DNA from: Bacteroidales bacterium UBA4363
Lineage (GTDB): Bacteria > Bacteroidota > Bacteroidia > Bacteroidales > Paludibacteraceae
DNA length: 64,000 nucleotides
Assembly (NCBI GenBank): GCA_002393965.1
Contig: DGSL01000001.1
Location: 25,388-89,387, forward strand
Direction of reading: 5' to 3'
Part shown: piece by piece, positions 26,909 to 34,684 of the stretch
Numbering within the stretch: position 1 is the first letter of the stretch
Layout: every line of letters begins with the position of its first letter
Made by a program: the position numbers and the translations under genes
The notes under the pieces: generated by a model
Told to the model about the DNA's origin: nothing
The model's input: only the letters and a program-made list of their open reading frames with translations
The model's database searches: none

Positions 26909-28584
26909 TTGTCATTAGATATTGGTTGACCCACATGGCTGATCGCATCTAAAATGTATTGAGGATAAGAAATTGACTCTGTTGTTTTCAGCAAAGCCAA
27001 GGCCGATTCTCCTTTTTGTGAATGAAGATGTCGTAATAACTTTGTAGGTGTGTTATATTCCTCTCCAAACACCCGCATAAAAGTCTCTACGCTATTAGCT
27101 TTTAACATCTTTGGCTCAAGAGTATTATAATTGAAATTATCGGGCAAAGAATCAGACTCGTCAATGCATCCAAGAGATTCTTTTGTGTCAACAGATTCGT
27201 CAAAGCATATTTTTATGTTTGAAACGGCATTGGAACCAAGATAATCTTTATATTTCTTCTTAATTGCTTCAACATCCCCGTCATTATCCGTTGCTACAGC
27301 AACAGACAAATTCAGCCTTTTGGCAATTTCTAAAAATCGGAGGAAAGCTAATCCCCTAACACACAAAACGTCAACGCCGTCCTCTATTGGGAATTTTCCA
27401 TATTTATCTTTGTAAGCACGTTGAATAACAAGTTCGTCAGAATCGCCTTCTACCATTATAGTACGCTTACAAAGAAGCAATCTAAGAGTGTCATAGCCTG
27501 CTAATTTCTCAAAGTATGAAGTGGTGTCTGGCGATAAATCTGTTAGCTTACAATAGCTGTCTTTGGAAAGAAGAATTAATGATGACAATCCTAATTTGTT
27601 TAAGACAAAACTACTATGAGTTGATACCAATAGTTGCTTTCCTTCAATCCTGTTATTTATAGTATATACTAATTCGTTTAGCTTTCCAAAAGAAAGATGA
27701 TTTTCTGGTTCTTCAAGTAAGACAATGCCTTCGGGTATGCTAGTTTTTTTTATCAATGCCAATTTGGTTTTAACAATACACTGCTCTCCTTTTCCCATAA
27801 AATGAAAAGGAATCTCATTCATATATGCAGTCAAAGAATCTTCCCAGGCTCTTTTTGAGGATAGGTCAACGGAAAGAGAAATGTCTTGCCCATCAATTTG
27901 AGCAAGATCGGCTAGCTTACTATTGATTCCAATAATAGCATCATCACTCATAAAGGTTTGCAGGGCTTTCCTATAAGACTGAGTGATATTAATTTTGTCT
28001 TTTTCATCTAACTTATTACGCACAATATGAGAAACGTACATATCAGATGCTGTCTGATATTGTGTAGACGTATCGATGAAAGATGATTTATATGGAATGC
28101 TCCTGGCAGTTATGTCGTCTCGATGAAAAGAACGCCAAACCACATGATAATATTCTATAGGTAATGTCGTCATTTCGTGAAACTCCAACAAAGAATTATA
28201 CTCTGTTTGATATGATTCGTCAAAACATATTTTATAGTATAACCCAGATGCTTCTACTGTTTGTGAGTTGTGATTCCCTTTCATTGAAGGACAATCATCA
28301 AAAAATATTTCTATTTCAATAGAAGGTGGCTCTATCGGAGTCCCCTCTTTGACGGAAAGCAAATATTTATTAACTACAACTTTGTTAAACAGATATTGGT
28401 TAATGTCATTACGCACATATTTCCCTTGATAAAAGCCTGTTAGAGCTAAATTTATCGCTTCAATAATTGTGCTTTTCCCAATTTCATTAACTCCTACAAT
28501 TATATTTACGTTTGGCGTTAATTCCAACTCAAACCAATCAGAAAAACGTTTGAAATTTTTTATACGAACCTTTGTTATATACAT
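26905..28584 (-). CDS. gajA: OLD-family ATPase/TOPRIM nuclease, Gabija GajA type
   Basis: 559 residues. An ABC-type ATPase head starts with KVRIKNFKRFSDWFELEL and Walker A GVNEIGKST (31-39); Walker B is in IVLLEEPENHLSF near 288 with the downstream His switch in VSTHSSFV. The C-terminal TOPRIM domain begins with IMVEGDSDELVIQRAY near 376 and has the acidic pair ATDNDGD near 433. This is the OLD class 2 arrangement used by GajA, a sequence-specific nicking nuclease held off by normal nucleotide levels. Length is close to that of Bacillus GajA. It is immediately upstream of the helicase with a four-base overlap. Confidence 0.88.
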   Translation of the reverse strand: MYITKVRIKNFKRFSDWFELELTPNVNIIVGVNEIGKSTIIEAINLALTGFYQGKYVRNDINQYLFNKVVVNKYLLSVKEGTPIEPPSIEIEIFFDDCPSMKGNHNSQTVEASGLYYKICFDESYQTEYNSLLEFHEMTTLPIEYYHVVWRSFHRDDITARSIPYKSSFIDTSTQYQTASDMYVSHIVRNKLDEKDKINITQSYRKALQTFMSDDAIIGINSKLADLAQIDGQDISLSVDLSSKRAWEDSLTAYMNEIPFHFMGKGEQCIVKTKLALIKKTSIPEGIVLLEEPENHLSFGKLNELVYTINNRIEGKQLLVSTHSSFVLNKLGLSSLILLSKDSYCKLTDLSPDTTSYFEKLAGYDTLRLLLCKRTIMVEGDSDELVIQRAYKDKYGKFPIEDGVDVLCVRGLAFLRFLEIAKRLNLSVAVATDNDGDVEAIKKKYKDYLGSNAVSNIKICFDESVDTKESLGCIDESDSLPDNFNYNTLEPKMLKANSVETFMRVFGEEYNTPTKLLRHLHSQKGESALALLKTTESISYPQYILDAISHVGQPISNDK

Positions 28585-28606
28585 TTTCGTGATTTTTTTT
28601 TAATGT

Positions 28607-29647
28607 TCAACTAATCGAGTGGAAACGGCGTTCTATTTCTGTTAACTTTTTCATTAACTCGGTAAAATCAAGTGCATCACCATAAATGAAACTTTCTTTC
28701 ATCTCGTTGTAGTCCGCCTCATAAGCAGACGTCAGTTCTTCACTTGGCACAATCTGAATATTGGTAGGTAGTTCCTTGTCGTAATCCACATAGCCAACAT
28801 GATAGAACTTGCGACGATGCTCCACAATCTCATGATAGAGCACCAAATCATTAAGAGCTATTTCCGCATATGGGGTATGCATCAGCTTCTCCAAGTCATA
28901 GAAATGACGTGTCATTCTGTGCGTCCTCGGTTTGTCTTTTTGGAACTCTTCACACAAGAGGAAAGCTTTTTCCAAGAAAGTCCTGGCGGGACTGACAGTG
29001 CGGATTGTCTGGACAAGGTCGGAATCCACATCTTCATCCTTGAACGTTTGTTCTATAAGTGATGAAATTCTTCTCATCTCGTAAGGCTCGGACATTGACA
29101 ACACGCTAATCTCTACTTTAACCGTTGGTATTGCGTATGCGGCTTGGCTATCGTAGAGTGAGGGATACTGAACGTAAAGCACAGAAGGGTCTTTGTCATG
29201 TGGAACCTTTTGGGGATCACCATTTTCATTGGATATGTCATTGTCTGTGAGAACTGTTACTTCAAGCCCCATTTCGACAAGTTTCACCGATAACTCGTCT
29301 TTGAACTCGCCAAACAGGAAGTCCTGTCCTTTCTCTCGAAGATTATGTATTTGCGTATTACTGGTGCAGCTTGCACAAGAGAGTTGCTTAACGTTCAGAA
29401 AATAGTCACGGCTCAATGCTAAATCAATATCTTCACTGAATCGGTTGATGATATCCCAGCCTTTACTGAGACTCGTACCACCTTTGAACAAAAGATATTC
29501 TGATACACTGGTGTGAAAAAGGGCATACAACACTGCCGTTACCCACCAGTCCTTCTCGGCAGCAGCTTCATCAATTTGCCGTGCTTCGACCACACCTTGT
29601 ATCATCGCCTTTCGCTCGTCGAGCGAGAAATCAATCCATTTACTCAT
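28607..29647 (-). CDS. AbiEii/AbiGii-type nucleotidyltransferase toxin
   Basis: About 346 residues from the ATG at 29647. The frame is open to 29683, but the ATG at 29647 overlaps the antitoxin stop in an ATGA, which is the more natural start. The nucleotidyltransferase core is LFKGGTSLSKGWDII followed by RFSEDIDLALSRDYF; GG...S and DxD are the catalytic features of the AbiEii (MenT-like) superfamily. Related toxins transfer nucleotides to tRNA or other targets. A Lys-rich loop (FLEKAFLLCEEFQKDKPRT) near residue 235 matches the family's second conserved block. Its partner is the upstream AbiEi-like gene. Confidence 0.9.
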   Translation of the reverse strand: MSKWIDFSLDERKAMIQGVVEARQIDEAAAEKDWWVTAVLYALFHTSVSEYLLFKGGTSLSKGWDIINRFSEDIDLALSRDYFLNVKQLSCASCTSNTQIHNLREKGQDFLFGEFKDELSVKLVEMGLEVTVLTDNDISNENGDPQKVPHDKDPSVLYVQYPSLYDSQAAYAIPTVKVEISVLSMSEPYEMRRISSLIEQTFKDEDVDSDLVQTIRTVSPARTFLEKAFLLCEEFQKDKPRTHRMTRHFYDLEKLMHTPYAEIALNDLVLYHEIVEHRRKFYHVGYVDYDKELPTNIQIVPSEELTSAYEADYNEMKESFIYGDALDFTELMKKLTEIERRFHSIS

Positions 29648-30243
29648 TGCTTTATTCCTTTCTTTATAACTTGTCGCATCCATACAGGAGCCAACAATAA
29701 ATCATATTCTATGGTGTCAGTCTCAGGGGTTTCCATGAACAGTTGTCCAATCCTCGCTTCAACATCCTGAGTGATGTTATGCTCACCAATGCTGCGTAAT
29801 GCCTGTACCATTTCTGGCATCAAACGTCCTCGGAACGCAAAGTTCTTGGGTGCCCCATGTTTCAGTGTCACTGTTCGATTTCCTAATTTCAATTTTCGCC
29901 CAGACCCAGTAGTCAGAAAAATAGTATTCATGGGTACTTGCGTTGAGAATCCTAAGCGATTAGCGGCTGTGGCTCCAGTTGGTATAACTTTTGCCTTATC
30001 TCGTTTAGCAATTTCTTTCACTAATTCGTAAGCCGAAGGGTAAAGGATGCCAAAACGTGTCTTACGTGCCTTGACATACACTCCTTTGGCTATACGCGTA
30101 ACCAATCCTTCTTTCTCAAAGATGGCGAGCAGTTTGGTGACGTACTCGACATCATATTGGGGAAAAGAAGAAACAAAGAATATCTCGCCGAACTTACTGC
30201 GAGTAATCCTTTTTCTAATCTGCTGTACTACTGCATTCTCCAT
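29644..30243 (-). CDS. AbiEi/DUF6088-type antitoxin
   Basis: 199 residues. The N-terminal ~60 residues form a winged-helix DNA-binding domain (VVQQIRKRITRSKFGEIFF then YVTKLLAIFEKEGLVTRIA KGVYV), and the rest is the AbiEi-like domain with PSAYELVKEIAKRD and TGATAANRLGFSTQ. It matches the DUF6088 family seen beside AbiEii toxins. Such antitoxins repress their own operon, and a perfect inverted repeat 21 bp upstream (30264-30292) is a good operator. It is translated first and overlaps the toxin by four bases. Confidence 0.87.
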   Translation of the reverse strand: MENAVVQQIRKRITRSKFGEIFFVSSFPQYDVEYVTKLLAIFEKEGLVTRIAKGVYVKARKTRFGILYPSAYELVKEIAKRDKAKVIPTGATAANRLGFSTQVPMNTIFLTTGSGRKLKLGNRTVTLKHGAPKNFAFRGRLMPEMVQALRSIGEHNITQDVEARIGQLFMETPETDTIEYDLLLAPVWMRQVIKKGIKQ

Positions 30244-30263
30244 TGATTTTTTACATAAATTAT

Positions 30264-30292
30264 GGTCGGAATGATAACAAATATTTCCGACC
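30264..30292. promoter_or_regulatory. Inverted repeat, candidate operator of the AbiE-type operon
   Basis: GGTCGGAA (30264-30271) and TTCCGACC (30285-30292) are perfect inverted copies separated by 13 bp. The site lies 21 bp before the antitoxin start at 30243, where a dimeric winged-helix antitoxin would bind to repress the operon. Confidence 0.65.
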
Positions 30293-30561
30293 GCATAGAT
30301 ACAAAAATTCTTTCATACCACAATACTTTAAGAGTTGAAATTAAGTTTCATTGGCAAATAATCTTTTAGAATCTTCAAAAATATCTAACCCTTCTATGTG
30401 TTAAATCATCGGCGAGATCTGTTACAATAATCTGAATACCATTTCCATGCTCATTACGCAGGTTGTAAACAAGTCTGATTTGCCACAAAGAAATGGGATG
30501 AGGGGAGGGGAGTAAAAAATATGTTTTTGGATGAGGGGTGAGAAAAAGAAGTTGTAAACAT

Positions 30562-30592
30562 TTTGTCGAAAAGAAAAAAAGTTCTATTTTTG
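30562..30592 (+). promoter_or_regulatory. Promoter of the rpmB-rpmG operon (-33 TTTG, -7 TATTTTTG)
   Basis: TTTG at 30562-30565 and TATTTTTG at 30585-30592 are 19 bp apart, the ideal Bacteroidetes layout. The start of rpmB follows 63 bp later. Confidence 0.75.
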
Positions 30593-30654
30593 CACCCTGT
30601 TTTGGAGAATCAAATCCAAACCGAAAAGTAAATAACGCATAAAGACCTTATAAA

Positions 30655-30894
30655 ATGTCAAAGATTTGTCAGATTACCGGAAAGAAGGCACAGAGGGGCA
30701 ATAATGTTTCTCACGCCAACAACAAGACGAAGAGAACGTTCGACTTGAATCTGTTCAGAAAGAAATTCTACTGGCCAGAGCAGGATATGTGGATTACGTT
30801 GCGCCTGACGGCTGCAGGACTGAGAACGATCAACAAGATCGGCCTGGACGCAGCAATCAAGAAGTCGGCAAAAAAAGGATATATATTCGAGTAA
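30655..30894 (+). CDS. rpmB: 50S ribosomal protein L28
   Basis: 79 residues. The family start [19 protein letters not shown] and the later [20 protein letters not shown] are clear. L28 is a late-assembling large subunit protein near the exit side. First gene of a compact ribosomal cluster; L33 follows after 18 bp. Confidence 0.98.
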   Translation: MSKICQITGKKAQRGNNVSHANNKTKRTFDLNLFRKKFYWPEQDMWITLRLTAAGLRTINKIGLDAAIKKSAKKGYIFE

Positions 30895-30912
30895 AAACAG
30901 GAGGATCAAGCA

Positions 30913-31101
30913 ATGGCTAAGAAAGGAAAAGACAACAGAGTGCAAGTGATACTGGAGTGCACCGAGATGAAGGAAAGCGGTCTGCCAGGCACAAGTCGTT
31001 ATATCACCACGAAGAATCGTAAGAACACTCCGGGACGCCTAGAGTTGAAGAAGTACAATCCAATCTTGAGAAAGTACACGATTCACAAGGAGATCAAGTA
31101 A
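30913..31101 (+). CDS. rpmG: 50S ribosomal protein L33
   Basis: 62 residues. [11 protein letters not shown] and [20 protein letters not shown] are the L33 signatures. The zinc-binding Cys pairs found in some L33 forms are absent, so it is the zinc-free type. It lies between rpmB and the DUF4295 gene. Confidence 0.97.
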   Translation: MAKKGKDNRVQVILECTEMKESGLPGTSRYITTKNRKNTPGRLELKKYNPILRKYTIHKEIK

Positions 31102-31137
31102 TACTTTAATCAACACACTACGTAAATATAGCTTACT

Positions 31138-31293
31138 ATGGCAAAGAAAGTAGTCGCAACCCTGCAGTCGGGTGAAGGAAGAACGTACTCGAAGGTTATC
31201 AAGATGGTTAAGTCTGAGAAAACCGGAGCATACGTATTTAAGGAAGAAATGGTTCCGAACGAGAAGGTTAAGGAATACATCGCAAAGAAGTAA
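31138..31293 (+). CDS. DUF4295 family small basic protein
   Basis: 51 residues from ATG 31138 to TAA 31291-31293. The sequence begins MAKKVVATLQSGEGRTYSKV and is strongly basic, ending VKEYIAKK. Short proteins of this type sit after L28-L33 in Bacteroidota genomes and are classed as DUF4295; a ribosome-associated role is inferred from this constant position and the charge. It lies 36 bp after rpmG and before the operon terminator. Confidence 0.9.
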   Translation: MAKKVVATLQSGEGRTYSKVIKMVKSEKTGAYVFKEEMVPNEKVKEYIAKK

Positions 31294-31367
31294 TTTCTGA
31301 CAAACGGACCTATACAAATTTTTCCGGTGGTCACACAAAAATAAATGAGGTGTGACGAAGGTATATA

Positions 31368-31415
31368 AAACAAACTCCTGTCAAAAAAAAGAATGTTTTG
31401 ACGGGAGTTTGTTTT
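31368..31415 (+). terminator. Terminator of the rpmB-rpmG-DUF4295 operon
   Basis: CAAACTCCTGTCAAAA (31371-31386) pairs with TTTTGACGGGAGTTTG (31396-31411), one G-T pair, followed by TTTT. Confidence 0.9.
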
Positions 31416-31558
31416 TGTTTGTAGTGCAAGATATAGACAAGAGGTGGACTTAAAAAAAGGTGGATGATGGGATAGGGCAGAAAGAAGGAGAAGGAGAATT
31501 GAGAGAGGGAAATGAAGGAAATGCCCGTAGGGAATCTTTCGCTGACTTTTACACAAAC

Positions 31559-31634
31559 AAAAAAACATCGCAGTCCGCTCGTAAAACACGCTCCGAAGAG
31601 GCACGAGACATTGACAATAGCGATGTTTCGCCTG
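31559..31634 (-). ncRNA. Candidate structured small RNA with own promoter and terminator
   Basis: On the minus strand a perfect -7 element TAACTTTG (31642-31635) is followed by a sequence with three nested helices: AAACATCGC/GCGATGTTT (31628-31620 with 31571-31563), CTCGT/ACGAG (31607-31603 with 31582-31578) and CTC-TTCG-GAG (31600-31591) with a stable UUCG tetraloop. The closing helix runs straight into seven T, like an intrinsic terminator. The predicted RNA is about 65-70 nt. No frame crosses it with protein-like sequence. I do not recognise a known RNA family. Confidence 0.45.
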
Positions 31635-31970
31635 CAAAGTTACAGAAAGTTTCCGAACCGATAAAGGAGCGTCCGACGTTTTATTCAAATGCCGAGCGTG
31701 CCGTGGAAGGCATCAGAGCAAGCAAATGCGGAGATATTCCTCAAAATTTCTAAATTTGCAAAGAACGCGCTCAAGGTGTGGAATGTGAATAGAGATAGGA
31801 AACGTGGGAGTGAATTGTTGGAAGAGGAATGAAATCCTATTGTGTTTCGACTTTATTAAACAGACATAGAAATTTAGATAACAGACTCTTGTGGATGTAT
31901 TCAAGCAGGATTTTAGATTGAAGTAAAGCATTAACAAGACGGAAAGATTTAAACAAAAAGAACAATAGTT

Positions 31971-32924
31971 ATGGCATTTTTCGGACTATTCGGAAAGAAA
32001 GAAGAAAAAGAGACTCTGGACAAGGGATTGGAGAAGACGAAGGAATCGTTTCTGTCGAAGCTGACCCGTGCCGTTGCCGGCAAGAGCAAGGTGGATGATG
32101 AGGTATTGGACAACCTGGAGGAGTTGCTTATCACATCAGACGTAGGAGTGGAGACGACGCTGAAAATCATCGATCGGATAGAGCGTCGTGTGGCGCGTGA
32201 CAAATACGTCAACAGCGAGGAGTTGGACCTTGTGTTGCGGGAAGAGATAGAGGCCCTGTTGCAGGAGTCGGGTTCGGAGAATGGTTCGGCGGAGAGTTAT
32301 GAGGGCAGTGATCCTTACGTCATCATGGTAGTAGGGGTGAACGGAGTGGGCAAGACGACGACCATCGGCAAGTTGGCTGCCAAGTTCAAGGCAGACGGAA
32401 AGAAGGTGTATCTGGGAGCAGCGGACACGTTCAGAGCTGCGGCTACGGAGCAGTTGGTGTCATGGGGTGAGCGTGTCGGGGTGCCTGTGATCAAGCAGGA
32501 GATGGGAGCGGACCCAGCCTCTGTCGCTTTCGACACGGTCAGTTCTGCCAAAGCCAATGGTGCGGACGTAGTGCTGATAGACACGGCAGGGCGTCTGCAT
32601 AACAAGGTCAACCTGATGAATGAGTTGACGAAGATACGCAACGTAATGAAAAAGGTGGTGCCGACGGCGCCGAATGACGTGATGCTCGTGTTGGACGGAT
32701 CGACGGGTCAGAACGCCTTTGAGCAGGCGAAGCAATTCACGAAAGCGACGGAAGTCAGTTCGCTTGCCATCACGAAGTTGGACGGTACGGCGAAGGGTGG
32801 TGTCGTCATCGGGATATCGGACCAGTTCCAGATTCCAGTTCGTTATATCGGACTTGGCGAGGGGGTTGATGACCTGCAGGTGTTCCACCGTCGGGAATTT
32901 GTAGAGAGTCTGTTTGGAAAATAG
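31971..32924 (+). CDS. ftsY: Signal recognition particle receptor FtsY
   Basis: 317 residues, with only a short acidic/basic A region before the NG domain. G-domain motifs are VVGVNGVGKTTTIGKLA (G1), DTFRAAATEQL, DTAGRLHNK (G3) and TKLDGTAKGG (G4-G5 region). FtsY docks SRP-ribosome complexes at the membrane. It precedes rimO by 37 bp and may share its transcript. Confidence 0.98.
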   Translation: MAFFGLFGKKEEKETLDKGLEKTKESFLSKLTRAVAGKSKVDDEVLDNLEELLITSDVGVETTLKIIDRIERRVARDKYVNSEELDLVLREEIEALLQESGSENGSAESYEGSDPYVIMVVGVNGVGKTTTIGKLAAKFKADGKKVYLGAADTFRAAATEQLVSWGERVGVPVIKQEMGADPASVAFDTVSSAKANGADVVLIDTAGRLHNKVNLMNELTKIRNVMKKVVPTAPNDVMLVLDGSTGQNAFEQAKQFTKATEVSSLAITKLDGTAKGGVVIGISDQFQIPVRYIGLGEGVDDLQVFHRREFVESLFGK

Positions 32925-32961
32925 ATATAGGGCTGGATCGAATTGAGAAACGGGGAAAGGC

Positions 32962-34284
32962 ATGAAGATAGACCTGATCACATTGGGATGTTCGAAGAAT
33001 CTGGTGGACTCAGAGAAACTGATGCGTCAGTTGGAGGCGAACGGCTATGAGGTGGAGCACGATCCTTCGCAAGCCACGGGTGACATTGCCATCATCAACA
33101 CGTGCGGGTTCATTGGTGACGCGAAGAAAGAATCCATTGACATGATACTGGACTTTGCGGAGCGCAGGAAGAGCGGTCGGCTGAAACAGCTGATCGTGAT
33201 GGGGTGTCTCTCGCAGCGCTATCGTAAGGAACTGGAGGAAGAGTTGCCGGAAGTGGACCGTTTCTACGGTAAGTTCGACTATATGGAGATGTTGAAAGAC
33301 CTGGGGAAGGTCTATCGCAGCGACCTGGCTCTGGAACGGGAGTTGACGACTCCGAAGCACTATGCCTACGTCAAGATAGCCGAAGGCTGTAACCGTACGT
33401 GTTCGTACTGTGCCATTCCGCTGATCACGGGTCCGTACCGTTCGCGTGAGATGGAGGAAGTAGTGCAAGAGGCAAAACGTCTGACCGAGTCGGGAGTCAA
33501 GGAGTTGCAGTTGATAGCCCAGGACCTGACCTACTATGGTCAGGACCTGTATCATACTCCTAAGCTGGCAGAGTTGGTGAGCCGGCTGAGTGACCTCAGC
33601 GGTGTGGAGTGGATCCGTCTGCACTATGCCTATCCGACGCATTTCCCCATGGACGTGCTCAAGGAGATGCGAGAGCGTGAGAACGTCTGTAAGTATCTGG
33701 ACATTGCCCTGCAGCACATCTCGGACAATATGTTGACCAAGATGCGGAGGAACATCACGAAGCGTCAGACGCTGGACTTGTTAGACCGGATACGGGAAGA
33801 AGTCCCGGGTATCCATCTCCGGACTACCTTGATGGTCGGTCATCCGGGAGAGACGGAGTCGGACTTTGAGGAATTGGAAGACTTCGTAAGGCAGCAGCGT
33901 TTTGAACGCATGGGAGCATTCTGTTATTCGCATGAAGAAGAGACGTGGTCCGCCAAGCATTATGAGGATGATATACCTCTGGAAGAGAAGCAGCGCAGGC
34001 TGGATCGTCTGATGAAGATACAAGAAGGCATTTCCGCTGAGATCAATGAGCAGAAAGTGGGGCGGATGATGCGAGTGGTGATTGACAGAGAGGAGGAAGA
34101 CTTCTATGTAGGACGGACGCAATACGACTCACCGGAGGTCGATCCCGAAGTTTTGATTCAGAAGGGAGAGAGGGGAGAGAGGGAAGAGAGAAGAGACAGA
34201 GGAGCGAAAATGGAAATCGGAGGGTTCTACGAAGTGAGGATAACGGGAGCGGAGCCCTACGACCTGTATGGAAGTTGGGAGTAA
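32962..34284 (+). CDS. rimO: Ribosomal protein S12 methylthiotransferase RimO
   Basis: 440 residues. The N-terminal UPF0004 domain has the three cluster Cys (TLGCSKNLVDSE and following), the radical SAM motif is GCNRTCSYCAIPL near residue 143 and the TRAM domain is at the C-terminus. RimO adds a methylthio group to Asp88 of S12. The TRAM domain carries a low-complexity charged insertion (KGERGEREERRDRGAK, around residues 400-416) encoded by a GA-rich repeat at 34161-34205, which is not typical of the family. Confidence 0.97.
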   Translation: MKIDLITLGCSKNLVDSEKLMRQLEANGYEVEHDPSQATGDIAIINTCGFIGDAKKESIDMILDFAERRKSGRLKQLIVMGCLSQRYRKELEEELPEVDRFYGKFDYMEMLKDLGKVYRSDLALERELTTPKHYAYVKIAEGCNRTCSYCAIPLITGPYRSREMEEVVQEAKRLTESGVKELQLIAQDLTYYGQDLYHTPKLAELVSRLSDLSGVEWIRLHYAYPTHFPMDVLKEMRERENVCKYLDIALQHISDNMLTKMRRNITKRQTLDLLDRIREEVPGIHLRTTLMVGHPGETESDFEELEDFVRQQRFERMGAFCYSHEEETWSAKHYEDDIPLEEKQRRLDRLMKIQEGISAEINEQKVGRMMRVVIDREEEDFYVGRTQYDSPEVDPEVLIQKGERGEREERRDRGAKMEIGGFYEVRITGAEPYDLYGSWE

Positions 34285-34399
34285 GAAAGGCTTACTGTCG
34301 GCAGGGAAGAGAAGAATCTTCGATGAAAGTGTGTTTTTTGATTTGCGGAATCGTAGAAAAGTGTTTATATTGCGAAAGTTTTCGTAAAAAAAGATAGCT

Positions 34400-34684
34400 G
34401 TGAATTATAAGGGACTACAGACACGCATCTCAGCCAAGACGGGTCTTTCGAATGAGGAAGTCGATGTTTTGGTTCAGTCGCTTGAGAGGGTCATGCTGGA
34501 AGAATTGAAAGCCGGCAGGGTTGTCAATTTTCAGGGTTTCGGTTCGTTTGAATTGAAGCAGCGCAAGGAGCGTCAGACCGTCAATCCAATCACGCAGAAG
34601 CGATCCATCGTACCTGCCAAGAAAGTCATTGCTTTCAAGGTCAGCGGGACGTATAAAGAATCCATTAAAGAACTGTCGAAATGA
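34400..34684 (+). CDS. HU family DNA-binding protein
   Basis: 94 residues with a GTG start. The HU/IHF core is complete: helical N-terminus (SAKTGLSNEEVDVLVQSLE), GRVVNFQGFGSFELKQRKER, the arm with NPITQKRSIVPAKK and KVIAFKVS. HU proteins bend and coat DNA as dimers. Its stop overlaps the start of the next gene (ATGA), so it is produced together with the HU-TM-LysM protein and may form heterodimers with it. Confidence 0.95.
   Translation: MNYKGLQTRISAKTGLSNEEVDVLVQSLERVMLEELKAGRVVNFQGFGSFELKQRKERQTVNPITQKRSIVPAKKVIAFKVSGTYKESIKELSK

Larger units (their letters stand above)
30244..30654. other. Right edge of the defence island, non-coding
   Basis: About 410 bp between the AbiEi-like gene and rpmB. 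It contains the AbiE operator, the rpmB promoter and a minus-strand open stretch ending at 30375 whose translation (VYNLRNEHGNGIQIIVTD) looks like a gene remnant; it has no start and I cannot name it with confidence. From about 30500 the DNA is purine-rich (GATGAGGGG repeated). Confidence 0.55.
31294..31970. other. Long intergenic stretch between the ribosomal cluster and ftsY
   Basis: About 680 bp. It holds the ribosomal operon terminator, a purine-rich tract (about 31441-31530), a candidate small RNA gene on the minus strand (31559-31634), and an isolated TAAATTTG promoter-like element at 31751-31758 facing ftsY. A 97-codon frame at 31460-31753 has no protein-like sequence and overlaps the RNA candidate; I do not call it. 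Confidence 0.6.

Noticed and set aside
30375-30530. Minus-strand open stretch with VYNLRNEHGNGIQ, possible galactose mutarotase remnant
   Set aside because: Too short, no start codon, and the likeness to the mutarotase N-terminus is weak; kept only as a note in the intergenic entry.
17536-30542. Nine-base direct repeat AGGGGTGAG at both ends of the defence island (17536-17544 and 30534-30542), possible target duplication
   Set aside because: Both copies lie in GA/G-rich tracts that are common in this genome, so chance is a sufficient explanation; no recombinase is present.
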